A stretch of DNA of 10,666 bases, from contig JADYYV010000097.1 in the NCBI GenBank assembly GCA_020853455.1, positions 1-10,666 of the forward strand, written 5' to 3'. Origin of the DNA: Alphaproteobacteria bacterium (GTDB lineage: Bacteria; Pseudomonadota; Alphaproteobacteria; Micavibrionales; UBA2020). A model generated the notes under the pieces. That model was not told where the DNA came from, did not search any database, and saw nothing but the letters and a program-made list of their open reading frames with translations. The position numbers were made by a program, and so were the translations under genes. Positions 1 to 6,749 of the stretch are shown here, piece by piece (the stretch's first letter is position 1; the number at the start of each line of letters is the position of its first letter).

Positions 1-1082
1 CCTCCGTCTTGTTCCCGCTGGTGCTGGTGCCGTATCTGGGGCTGGTGAAATCCAGCTTCCTGTTCGGCATGCTGAATGTGGGCGTGGCGGTCTGGGTCAT
101 CTATGCGCTGAAGGACGAAGTGCCGTCGCTGGTCGCCACGCGCTTTTCCGCGATTGCCGTGCTGGTGATGCTGACGCTGGGGTTCGCGTATTCGGAACGC
201 ATCATGAGCATCGCGGAAAGCGGCGCTTATCCCGGCTCCGTCATTTTTTCGCAGTCCACGCCGTATCAGCGCATCGTGATCACCAAGACGAAGCAGGACC
301 TGCGCCTGTTCCTGAATTCCAACCTGCAGTTTTCATCGGTGGATGAATACCGCTATCACGAAGCGCTGGTGCATCCGGCGCTGGCGGCGCTCGATCATCC
401 CAAAACCGTGCTGATTTTCGGCGGCGGCGACGGGCTTGCCGTGCGCGAGGTCTTGAAATACCCGTCGGTTGAAAAAATCGTGCTGGTCGATCTCGACCCC
501 GCGATGACCGAGCTGTTTTCGCAAAGCGACATCCTGACCGGCCTCAACCAGAAATCGCTGCTGTCGCCCAAGGTCGAGGTTGTGCATCAGGACGCGTTTA
601 TCTGGGTGCGCGACATGCAGCAGCGCGCGAACCCGCCGCAATTCGACGCGGTCATCAGCGATGTGCCCGACCCGTCGAATTTTTCCATCGGCAAGCTTTA
701 TTCGCGCACGTTTTTCGCCGCGCTCAAATCGCTGGTGCATGACAAAAGCGTGATCGTGGTGCAAAGCACCTCGCCGCTGGTCGCGCGCAAGGCGTTCTGG
801 TGCGTCAACAACACGCTGCAGGACGCAGGCTTCAAGACCGCGCCGTATCACCTGAACGTGCCGGCCTTCGGCGAATGGGGCTATGTGATCGCCAGCCTGT
901 CGGATTACGCGCCGCCCGAAAAATTCCCGGACGGGCTGAAATACATCACCGCGCGCTCCGCCGCCGACATGTTCTATTTCCCGCCCGACATGGCGCATCT
1001 GGACACCAAAATCCAGCGGCTCGACGATCAGGCGCTGGTGCGCTATTTCGACCAGGAATGGTCGGAATACCAGATTTACTGA
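1..1082 (+). CDS. Membrane-anchored aminopropyltransferase (spermidine synthase fold), 5'-partial
   Basis: The frame is open from the left edge (first full codon at base 3), so the N-terminus is missing; numbering here starts at the TTG at base 9 (357 residues to the stop). Residues 1-35 and 46-62 are hydrophobic and look like the last two membrane helices of a longer N-terminal membrane region. The rest is a SAM-dependent Rossmann domain of spermidine-synthase type: QSTPYQRIVI (82-91), VDEYRYHEALVHP (111-123), GGGDG (138-142) followed by REVLKYPSVEKIVLVDLDP, QDAF (194-197), and SDVPDP (217-222), whose Asp218/Asp221 match the catalytic acidic pair of aminopropyltransferases. GEWGY (288-292) is typical of the membrane-bound subgroup. 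The usual LFLDG substrate loop reads LFLNS, so the amine acceptor may not be putrescine. It should transfer aminopropyl from decarboxylated SAM, which the speD gene three genes downstream would supply. One base separates its stop from the next ATG. Fold and class are secure; the acceptor is unknown. Confidence 0.88.
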   Translation, partial: SVLFPLVLVPYLGLVKSSFLFGMLNVGVAVWVIYALKDEVPSLVATRFSAIAVLVMLTLGFAYSERIMSIAESGAYPGSVIFSQSTPYQRIVITKTKQDLRLFLNSNLQFSSVDEYRYHEALVHPALAALDHPKTVLIFGGGDGLAVREVLKYPSVEKIVLVDLDPAMTELFSQSDILTGLNQKSLLSPKVEVVHQDAFIWVRDMQQRANPPQFDAVISDVPDPSNFSIGKLYSRTFFAALKSLVHDKSVIVVQSTSPLVARKAFWCVNNTLQDAGFKTAPYHLNVPAFGEWGYVIASLSDYAPPEKFPDGLKYITARSAADMFYFPPDMAHLDTKIQRLDDQALVRYFDQEWSEYQIY

Positions 1083-1083
1083 C

Positions 1084-2697
1084 ATGATATTCACGCGCCG
1101 ACAGCTGCTGAAATCGGGCGCGGCGCTGGCGGCGGCGCTCGGCTTCGGGCGCGTGTCATTCGCGCGGGCGGATGCGCCGGTCACCGGAAAAATTCTCGGC
1201 GCGTCGGCCAAAATCGGCCACCGGCTGCGCGGCGGTTCTTTCCCCGCGCCCGCGACGACCGCAGAAAAAGACGCCGTGATCGTCGGCGGCGGCATCGCGG
1301 GGCTGGCGGCGGGCTACAGGCTGCACAAGGCGGGCGCCGATTTCACGCTGCTGGAACTGGAACCCGATACCGGCGGCAACGCGCAAAGCGGCAGGAACGA
1401 CATCTCCGCCTATCCCTGGGGCGCGCATTACGTGCCGCTGCTGACCGATGAATGCCGCGCAGTCAAAACGCTGTTCCGCGATTTCGGCATCATCACCGGC
1501 GACGATGACAAGGGCCGCGCGATTTACAACGAATATTACCTCTGCTCCGATCCGCATGAACGGCTTTACATGTTCGGGCGCTGGCAGGAAGGCTTGCTGC
1601 CGCAGACGGGCGCAACCGACGACGACCGCCGCCAGTACGACGCGTTTTTCAGGCAGGTCGAAGGATTGCGCAACATACGCGGCAAGGACGGCAAAAAACT
1701 TTTCGCCATTCCCGTCGATGACAGCTCGCAGGACGCCGAATGGCTCGCGCTCGACGGCCTGACGATGCGCGAATGGATGGAGCGCGAAGGCTACACGTCG
1801 AAATACCTGCAATGGCATGTCGATTACGGCTGCCGCGACGATTACGGCGTGACGCTCGACGATACCTCCGCATGGGCGGGCATCCATTATTTCGCGGGGC
1901 GGTCGGGCGTGGCGGCGAATACCGACGACAGCAATTTCGTGACATGGCCGGAGGGCAACGGCTTTATCGCCAAAAAACTCGCCGCGCCGCTTGCCGCAAA
2001 TATCACCGCGCAGGCGCTGGTATTTGCGGTGAAACGCGACGGCGAACGGGTGAATGTGGATTACCTCGACCAGAAAACAGGCGCGGCGCACCGCATTTCC
2101 GCCCGCACGGTCGTTATGGCGACGCCGCAGTTTGTTTCCGCGCGGCTGCTGCCGGAAATTTCGGCGGAAAATTTCAGCTACGCGCCCTGGGCGGTCGCCA
2201 ATATCACGCTCGACCGCCTGCCCGAAGGCATGGGCGCGGAACTGGCATGGGACAACATGATATTCGACAGCAAACTGCTGGGCTATGTGGTGGCCACGCA
2301 TCAGGGGCTGGAGGCGCGGCCCATGCGCACGGTTTTGACCTATTACTGGCCGCTCAGCCACCTGCCGCCCAAACAGGCGCGCGAAGAAGCGCTGGCGCGC
2401 AGCTATGATGAATGGCGCGATATCTTCCTGAACGAATTGCTGGCGGTGCATCCCGAATTGAAAGGCTTCGTCAAATCGCTGGATGTCTGGATCTGGGGGC
2501 ACGCGATGGTGCGCCCCGTGAAGGGGTTTATGTGGGGCGATGCGCGGCGCAATACGCTGAAGCAGAACCCGCCCATCTTTCACGCCCATTCCGACATGAG
2601 CGGCATTTCGATTTTCGAGGAAGCCTATACCCACGGCGTCCGCGCCGGCGAAAACGCGCTGGCGCATCTGGGGCAGTCATTCGAGAGCGAGCTGTAA
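1084..2697 (+). CDS. Tat-exported FAD-dependent oxidoreductase (flavin amine oxidase-like)
   Basis: The product is 537 residues. It opens with a twin-arginine signal, TRRQLLK (4-10), then an Ala/Gly/Leu-rich stretch and an AxA site (Ala27-Ala29), so the folded flavoprotein is probably exported by Tat to the periplasm or outer face of the inner membrane. The FAD Rossmann motif is VIVGGGIAGLAAGYRL (65-80), followed by an acidic strand end ELE (91-93) and DTGGNAQSG (95-103), as in the amine oxidase/phytoene desaturase superfamily. The C-terminal cofactor segment is SGISIFEEAYTHGVRAGENA (507-526). It begins 1 bp after the aminopropyltransferase stop and ends 3 bp before the next gene. The context suggests oxidation of a polyamine-like product, giving an aldehyde or unsaturated amine, but nothing in the sequence fixes the substrate or shows whether oxygen or a quinone is the electron acceptor. 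There is no strong ribosome-binding site before the ATG, which fits translational coupling. Confidence 0.87.
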   Translation: MIFTRRQLLKSGAALAAALGFGRVSFARADAPVTGKILGASAKIGHRLRGGSFPAPATTAEKDAVIVGGGIAGLAAGYRLHKAGADFTLLELEPDTGGNAQSGRNDISAYPWGAHYVPLLTDECRAVKTLFRDFGIITGDDDKGRAIYNEYYLCSDPHERLYMFGRWQEGLLPQTGATDDDRRQYDAFFRQVEGLRNIRGKDGKKLFAIPVDDSSQDAEWLALDGLTMREWMEREGYTSKYLQWHVDYGCRDDYGVTLDDTSAWAGIHYFAGRSGVAANTDDSNFVTWPEGNGFIAKKLAAPLAANITAQALVFAVKRDGERVNVDYLDQKTGAAHRISARTVVMATPQFVSARLLPEISAENFSYAPWAVANITLDRLPEGMGAELAWDNMIFDSKLLGYVVATHQGLEARPMRTVLTYYWPLSHLPPKQAREEALARSYDEWRDIFLNELLAVHPELKGFVKSLDVWIWGHAMVRPVKGFMWGDARRNTLKQNPPIFHAHSDMSGISIFEEAYTHGVRAGENALAHLGQSFESEL

Positions 2698-2700
2698 GCC

Positions 2701-3804
2701 ATGAAACAGCAACCCTGGATCGCCTCGCGCGGCGTCGATCTCGGCTTTATCATCGGCCCCGCCTTTGCGGTCACGGCGGCGGTCGTGCTGTTCCGCGATA
2801 AACTGTCGGCGGTCGACGGCACGCCGCCGTGGCTCTGGCTGCTGCTGGTGGTGGGGGTCGATGTCAGCCATGTTTACAGCACGCTGTTCCGCACCTATCT
2901 GGATCGCGAAGAATTAAAGAAACGCCAGATGCTCTACACCCTCGCGCCGCTGATGGCATGGGTGGGCGGGGCGCTGCTGTACAGCATCGATGCGCTTGTG
3001 TTCTGGCGCGCGCTTGCATATCTGGCCGTGTTCCATTTTATGCGCCAGCAATACGGTTTCATGATGATCTATTCCCGCAGCGAAAGGGAGCGCCCGCGAT
3101 GGACGCGCCGCATCGACCAGGCCGTGATTTATCTGGCCACGCTGTTCCCGCTTGTTTACTGGCATGTTCATCATCGCGCCTTCAACTGGTTCGTCGCCGG
3201 CGATTTTTTCCGCGTCGACCTGCCGCAGCTGGGGATTATCGCGGGCGCGCTGTTCGCCGTCGTGCTGCTCGCCTATGCCGCCAAGGAAATCCGTTTTTCT
3301 ATCGCCGAAAAAAACATCAACCTGCCAAAACACCTGCTGCTGCTGGGCACCGCCGTTTCATGGGGCGTGGGGATCGTGGTGTTCAACAGCGATATCGCCT
3401 TTACCGCGACGAATGTGATTGCGCATGGCGTTCCCTACATGGCGCTGATCTGGATTTTCGGGCGCAACCAGCGCGATCTTGAAAAAACACCCTATGTGCA
3501 GCCGCGCATCGCGGGGCTGTTCCGGTTGAAATTCGCGCCTATATTCATGCTTGCGCTGTTTGCGCTGGCTTTTATCGAAGAAGGGCTGTGGGACGGGCTG
3601 GTCTGGCGCGAACATGACAGCATTTTCGCGGCGTTTCGCGCGTTGCCACAGGCGGTTTCGGAGGATATTATGGTCTGGCTGATTCCGCTGCTGGCCCTGC
3701 CGCAGGCGGTGCATTACATCCTCGACGCGTTTATCTGGAAGCATGACCTGAAGGACTCGGAATGGAAAAAGATATTGTTCTATCAAAAATCAAGGGCGGG
3801 TTGA
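2701..3804 (+). CDS. Polytopic membrane protein with intramembrane histidines, family not recognised
   Basis: The product is 367 residues with about ten hydrophobic stretches (roughly 12-31, 43-63, 78-98, 100-124, 139-157, 176-195, 210-229, 237-253, 278-293 and 323-345), so it is an integral inner-membrane protein. I do not recognise a named family. Histidines recur in or beside helices within motif-like contexts: DVSHVYSTLFRTYLD (54-68), VFHFMRQQYGF (110-120), WHVHH (154-158), AHGVPY (241-246) and HYILDAFIW (338-346). Such spacing is seen in membrane metalloenzymes and haem proteins, so a catalytic or cofactor-binding role is possible; this is inference. There is no cleavable signal peptide. 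The gene starts 3 bp after the flavoprotein gene and its last 43 bp overlap speD in another frame. Its place between the flavoprotein and SpeD suggests work on the same product, as a partner oxidase, transporter or electron-transfer subunit. The existence of the gene is near certain; its role is open. Confidence 0.85.
   Translation: MKQQPWIASRGVDLGFIIGPAFAVTAAVVLFRDKLSAVDGTPPWLWLLLVVGVDVSHVYSTLFRTYLDREELKKRQMLYTLAPLMAWVGGALLYSIDALVFWRALAYLAVFHFMRQQYGFMMIYSRSERERPRWTRRIDQAVIYLATLFPLVYWHVHHRAFNWFVAGDFFRVDLPQLGIIAGALFAVVLLAYAAKEIRFSIAEKNINLPKHLLLLGTAVSWGVGIVVFNSDIAFTATNVIAHGVPYMALIWIFGRNQRDLEKTPYVQPRIAGLFRLKFAPIFMLALFALAFIEEGLWDGLVWREHDSIFAAFRALPQAVSEDIMVWLIPLLALPQAVHYILDAFIWKHDLKDSEWKKILFYQKSRAG
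3751..3755 (+). promoter_or_regulatory. Ribosome-binding site of speD, inside the upstream gene
   Basis: AAGGA lies 6 bases before the ATG at 3762. It supports the long speD start, and hence the 43-bp overlap with the membrane-protein gene, over the internal ATG at 3828. Confidence 0.65.
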
Positions 3805-4181
3805 CGGATGATTTTGTCGCGCCCGGTATGCACCTGCTGATCGATTTCTGGGGCTGCGCGAATATGCAGGACGAACAGGGCATCGGGCAGGCGCTGCGCC
3901 GCGCGGCGGCCGATGCGGGCGCCACCGTGCTGGATGTGCATCTGCACAGCTTCGGCGAACAATCGGGCGTCACCGGCGTCGCGACGCTGGCGGAATCGCA
4001 TATCAGCATCCATACCTGGCCGGAAATCGATTACGTCGCGCTCGACGTTTTTGTCTGCGGGTCGTGCAACGCGTACAAGGCGCTGGATGCGCTGGTGGAA
4101 TATTTCAAGCCCGCGCGCCAGCAGCTGACCGCGCATGAACGGGGCGTGCCGAACGCGACCGAAGCACGGGCGACCGCATGA
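3762..4181 (+). CDS. speD: S-adenosylmethionine decarboxylase proenzyme (SpeD, short prokaryotic class)
   Basis: The product is 139 residues, close to the usual 120-130 of the short prokaryotic form. The self-cleavage motif LAESHISIHTWPE (76-88) is intact: cleavage before Ser79 would give the pyruvoyl cofactor. His84 and Cys99 (DVFVCG, 95-100) match the family's catalytic His and Cys. The start of the conserved domain is GMHLLIDFWGC (22-32), about 20 residues later than in typical members, so there is a short N-terminal extension. I chose the ATG at 3762 because AAGGA precedes it by 6 bases; ATG 3828 would also keep the whole domain. The enzyme decarboxylates SAM to provide the aminopropyl donor for the aminopropyltransferase at the left end of the cluster. 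Some SpeD homologues are known to have become ornithine or arginine decarboxylases, so specificity is likely rather than proven. The stop overlaps the next start as ATGA. Confidence 0.93.
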   Translation: MEKDIVLSKIKGGLTDDFVAPGMHLLIDFWGCANMQDEQGIGQALRRAAADAGATVLDVHLHSFGEQSGVTGVATLAESHISIHTWPEIDYVALDVFVCGSCNAYKALDALVEYFKPARQQLTAHERGVPNATEARATA

Positions 4182-6385
4182 CCGGTGATCCGCAGAAGGC
4201 CGCGCCGCATGCCTGCTGCGGCGGCCACAGCCATTCAAAACCGAAACCCCATGCGCCCATCGTGGTGCCTGTGGGCGCGGATGTGAAAACATCCTATATC
4301 TGCCCGATGTGCCCGGGCGTGCGCAGCGACGTGCCCGCCTCCTGCCCGGTTTGCGGCATGGCGCTGGAACCCGAATTCGTCACGGCCGATGCGGGGCCCA
4401 ACCACGAACTGGAATATATGCGCCGCCGTTTCTGGGGCGCGGCTGTTTTAACGCTGCCCGTTTTCGCGATCGAAATGACGCGCCATTTCGGGCATAACGC
4501 CGATTTCATGTCGGATGTTTTCGTCACGCGGTTTCAAATGCTGTTCGCAACGCCGGTGGTGCTGTGGGCGGGCTGGCCGTTTTTCCATCGCGGCTGGCAG
4601 TCCATCCGCACCGGCAACCTGAACATGTTCACGCTGATCGCAACCGGCACGGGCGTGGCCTGGCTTTACAGCATGGCCGCGGCTTTGCTGCCCGGCGTTT
4701 TTCCGGAAGGGTTCAGGGGCGAACACGGCCTTGCGGTCTATTTCGAATCCGCCGCCGTCATCATCACGCTGGCGCTTTTGGGGCAGGTGCTGGAACTGCG
4801 CGCGCGCGACAAGACGGGCAGCGCCATCCGCGCGCTTTTGAAACTCAGCCCCAAAACCGCGCGCGTGGTGCAAGGCGGCGTTGAATCGGAAATCAATCTT
4901 GAACAGATCGCCGTCGGCGACCACCTGCGCGTCCGCCCCGGCGAGCGCGTGCCGGTCGATGGCGTGATCGTGGAGGGCGCAAGCCATCTGGACGAATCCA
5001 TGCTGACCGGCGAGCCGATGCCGGTCGCCAAATCGGCGGGCGACGCCGTGACCGGCGGCACGTTCAACCGCGACGGCAGCTTTATTTTCCACGCCGAAAA
5101 AATCGGCCGCGACACCATGCTGTCGCGCATCGTGCAGCTGGTATCCGAAGCGCAGCGCAGCCGCGCGCCGATCCAGCGCCTCGCCGATAAATTCTCCGGC
5201 TGGTTCGTGCCGGCGGTCGTGACCGTCGCCATCATCAGCTTTATTTACTGGTCGCTGTTCGGCCCCGCGCCCGCGATGGCCTACGGGCTGCTCTGCGCCG
5301 TTTCCGTCCTGATTATCGCCTGCCCCTGCGCGCTGGGCTTGGCAACGCCGATGTCGATCATGACCGGCATCGGGCGCGGCGCTGCGGCGGGCGTGCTGGT
5401 GCGCAACGCCGAGGCGCTGGAAATGCTGGAAAAGGCCGATGTGCTGGTGATCGACAAGACCGGCACGCTGACGGCGGGCAGGCCTGCGGTGACGGCGGTT
5501 GTTCCGGCGGGCGGCTATAACGAAACCACGCTGCTGTCGCTGGCGGCGGCGCTGGAGCAGGGCAGCGAACATCCGATCGCGCAGGCGATTATGCAGGCGG
5601 CATCCGATAAAAAACTGCCGCTGCCGAAAATCACAGGCTTTGCCGCCATACCGGGCCGCGGCGTCTGCGGCGACTGGCAGGACGAAGAAGTGATGCTGGG
5701 CAATGCGGGTCTGGTCGACGGCATCGATTTCTCGTCCCTGTCCGCGCGCGCGGCCGAATTGCAGGCGGCGGGCGCGACGGTCGTTTATCTGGCGGCGGAC
5801 GGCAAGCCCGCCGGCATCATCGCGGTCAGCGACACGCTCAAGCCGAACGCGGCGGAAACCATCCGTCATCTCAAAATGCAAAACCTGCGCGTCATCATGC
5901 TGACCGGCGACGCGCAAGGGGCGGCCGATGCCATTGCCAAACAGGCGGGCATATCCGAAGTTTCCGCGGGCGTGCTGCCGCATGACAAGGCGCGCGTGGT
6001 GAAGGACCTGCAAAAACAGGGCCGCATCGTGGCGATGGCGGGCGACGGCATCAACGACGCGCCCGCGCTGGCGCAGGCCGATATCGGCATCGCGATGGGC
6101 ACGGGTTCCGATATCGCGCTGCAAAGCGCCGGCATCACGCTGCTGCACGGGGATTTGACGGGCATCCTGCGCGCGCGCAACCTGTCGCGCGCCACCCTGC
6201 GCAATATCCGGCAGAACCTGTTTTTCGCCTTCGTCTATAACGCGGCGGGCGTGCCGGTGGCGGCGGGCATCCTCTACCCGTTCTTCCACATCCTCCTCAG
6301 CCCCATGTATGCGGCGGCGGCGATGAGCCTCTCCTCGCTGTCGGTGATTCTGAATGCTTTACGCCTGAAAAACGCGAAAATCTGA
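4178..6385 (+). CDS. copA: Copper-type heavy-metal P-type ATPase (CopA-like, P1B)
   Basis: The product is 735 residues. The N-terminus is His/Cys-rich (HACCGGHSHS, 11-20) and then has a heavy-metal-binding domain with two Cys pairs, YICPMCPGV (40-48) and SCPVCGMALEP (55-65), in place of the classical CxxC HMA domain. All P-type ATPase landmarks are present: TGEP (277-280), the membrane metal site CPC (382-384), DKTGTLT with phosphorylated Asp426, the P1B hallmark HP (465-466), MLTGD (574-578) and GDGINDAP (622-629). YN (687-688) and MSLSS (716-720) in the last two helices, together with CPC, are the signature of Cu(I)-transporting P1B-1 pumps. It should export Cu(I) from the cytoplasm. The start overlaps the speD stop (ATGA), so it is part of the polyamine cluster and probably coupled to it; no CueR-like operator was seen inside the cluster. 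It is intact, with no frameshift. Confidence 0.92.
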   Translation: MTGDPQKAAPHACCGGHSHSKPKPHAPIVVPVGADVKTSYICPMCPGVRSDVPASCPVCGMALEPEFVTADAGPNHELEYMRRRFWGAAVLTLPVFAIEMTRHFGHNADFMSDVFVTRFQMLFATPVVLWAGWPFFHRGWQSIRTGNLNMFTLIATGTGVAWLYSMAAALLPGVFPEGFRGEHGLAVYFESAAVIITLALLGQVLELRARDKTGSAIRALLKLSPKTARVVQGGVESEINLEQIAVGDHLRVRPGERVPVDGVIVEGASHLDESMLTGEPMPVAKSAGDAVTGGTFNRDGSFIFHAEKIGRDTMLSRIVQLVSEAQRSRAPIQRLADKFSGWFVPAVVTVAIISFIYWSLFGPAPAMAYGLLCAVSVLIIACPCALGLATPMSIMTGIGRGAAAGVLVRNAEALEMLEKADVLVIDKTGTLTAGRPAVTAVVPAGGYNETTLLSLAAALEQGSEHPIAQAIMQAASDKKLPLPKITGFAAIPGRGVCGDWQDEEVMLGNAGLVDGIDFSSLSARAAELQAAGATVVYLAADGKPAGIIAVSDTLKPNAAETIRHLKMQNLRVIMLTGDAQGAADAIAKQAGISEVSAGVLPHDKARVVKDLQKQGRIVAMAGDGINDAPALAQADIGIAMGTGSDIALQSAGITLLHGDLTGILRARNLSRATLRNIRQNLFFAFVYNAAGVPVAAGILYPFFHILLSPMYAAAAMSLSSLSVILNALRLKNAKI

Positions 6386-6391
6386 AAAAAC

Positions 6392-6405
6392 GCCTGTCGC
6401 AAACG
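6392..6405 (+). repeat. Direct repeat copy 1 (second copy 6481-6494)
   Basis: GCCTGTCGCAAACG here and GCCTGTCACAAACG at 6481-6494 match at 13 of 14 bases. Both are followed by GTAAC/GTTAC-type bases (GTAACATTCGCGTTACG and CGTTGTAACG). Copy 1 sits 6 bases after the ATPase stop. It could be a pair of regulator sites or a degenerate dispersed repeat. Confidence 0.4.
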
Positions 6406-6480
6406 TAACATTCGCGTTACGGCGGCACGCGTTTTGAAATTTTTTTTTGGCGCGCAACCCGTTCTGCTGAATCAGGAAAA

Positions 6481-6494
6481 GCCTGTCACAAACG
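6481..6494 (+). repeat. Direct repeat copy 2
   Basis: This is the partner of the copy at 6392-6405, differing at one base. It runs into the perfect palindrome AACGCGTT (6491-6498) and then GTAACG. Confidence 0.4.
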
Positions 6495-6644
6495 CGTTGT
6501 AACGAAAAATTACCTTGAATCCTGAGGTCAAAGTTGAGAGAATTTACATAGGCTCAGGAAGTGTCGGCGGGGCATGACCCCCCACCCTAACAAGCTGAAA
6601 ATACAGAAATCATCCAATATCTTCCGTAAAATAACCGCAGAATA

Positions 6645-6668
6645 ACAAGGCCTGCAGCCTTGTCTTTT
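6645..6668 (+). terminator. Hairpin with short T tail, possible terminator or attenuator
   Basis: ACAAGGC (6645-6651) pairs with GCCTTGT (6657-6663) around the loop CTGCA and is followed by CTTTT. The 7-bp stem and short T run are weaker than the terminator after the peptidase gene. It could end the long upstream transcript about 260 bp past the ATPase, or act as an attenuator in the leader of the peptidase gene that starts 82 bp later. Confidence 0.45.
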
Positions 6669-6734
6669 GGCGTCTTAAAGCTAGGATTTATTAATACTAT
6701 CAGGCTAGTATCTATCAGTACCCATAACAAACCC

Positions 6735-6741
6735 GCGAGGA
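6735..6741 (+). promoter_or_regulatory. Ribosome-binding site of the M3 peptidase gene
   Basis: GCGAGGA ends 8 bases before ATG 6750. It decides the start against the in-frame TTG at 6660, which would add 30 residues encoded by AT-rich leader sequence and would begin inside the 6645-6668 hairpin. Confidence 0.7.
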
Positions 6742-6749
6742 TTACCAGT

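Larger units (their letters stand above)
6386..6749. other. 364-bp intergenic region with repeats and hairpins
   Basis: This non-coding stretch between the ATPase and the peptidase is more AT-rich than its surroundings. From left to right it holds: a 6-bp inverted repeat CGTAAC/GTTACG (6404-6421); a run of nine T (6440-6448); an imperfect direct repeat (6392-6405 and 6481-6494); the palindrome AACGCGTT (6491-6498); a 7-bp inverted repeat TCCTGAG/CTCAGGA (6520-6526 and 6553-6559); a GGGG/CCCC hairpin (6569-6581); a 23-codon frame starting at ATG 6574; and a terminator-like hairpin (6645-6668). Two GAATC sites (6469-6473 and 6517-6521) fit the CcrM methylation sequence GANTC of alphaproteobacteria but may be chance. 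No tRNA or known riboswitch was recognised, and I cannot assign convincing -35/-10 boxes. Confidence 0.6.

Noticed and set aside
333..2667. Long minus-strand frames at 333-1295 and 1156-2667
   Set aside because: They lie opposite genes with clear motifs, are Arg/His-rich as expected for the complement of GC-rich coding DNA, and show no domain.
4448..6289. 613-codon minus-strand frame opposite the copper ATPase
   Set aside because: The plus strand has every P-type ATPase motif in order. This frame is Arg/His/Gln/Ala-rich without a recognisable domain, so it is a shadow.
6481..6504. Pho-box-like CTGTCAC sequence
   Set aside because: Only single 7-base half-sites are present. The required second repeat 4 bases further on is absent.
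6660..6749. TTG 6660 as start of the M3 peptidase
   Set aside because: It falls inside a hairpin, and the added 30 residues do not resemble the family. ATG 6750 has GCGAGGA at proper distance.
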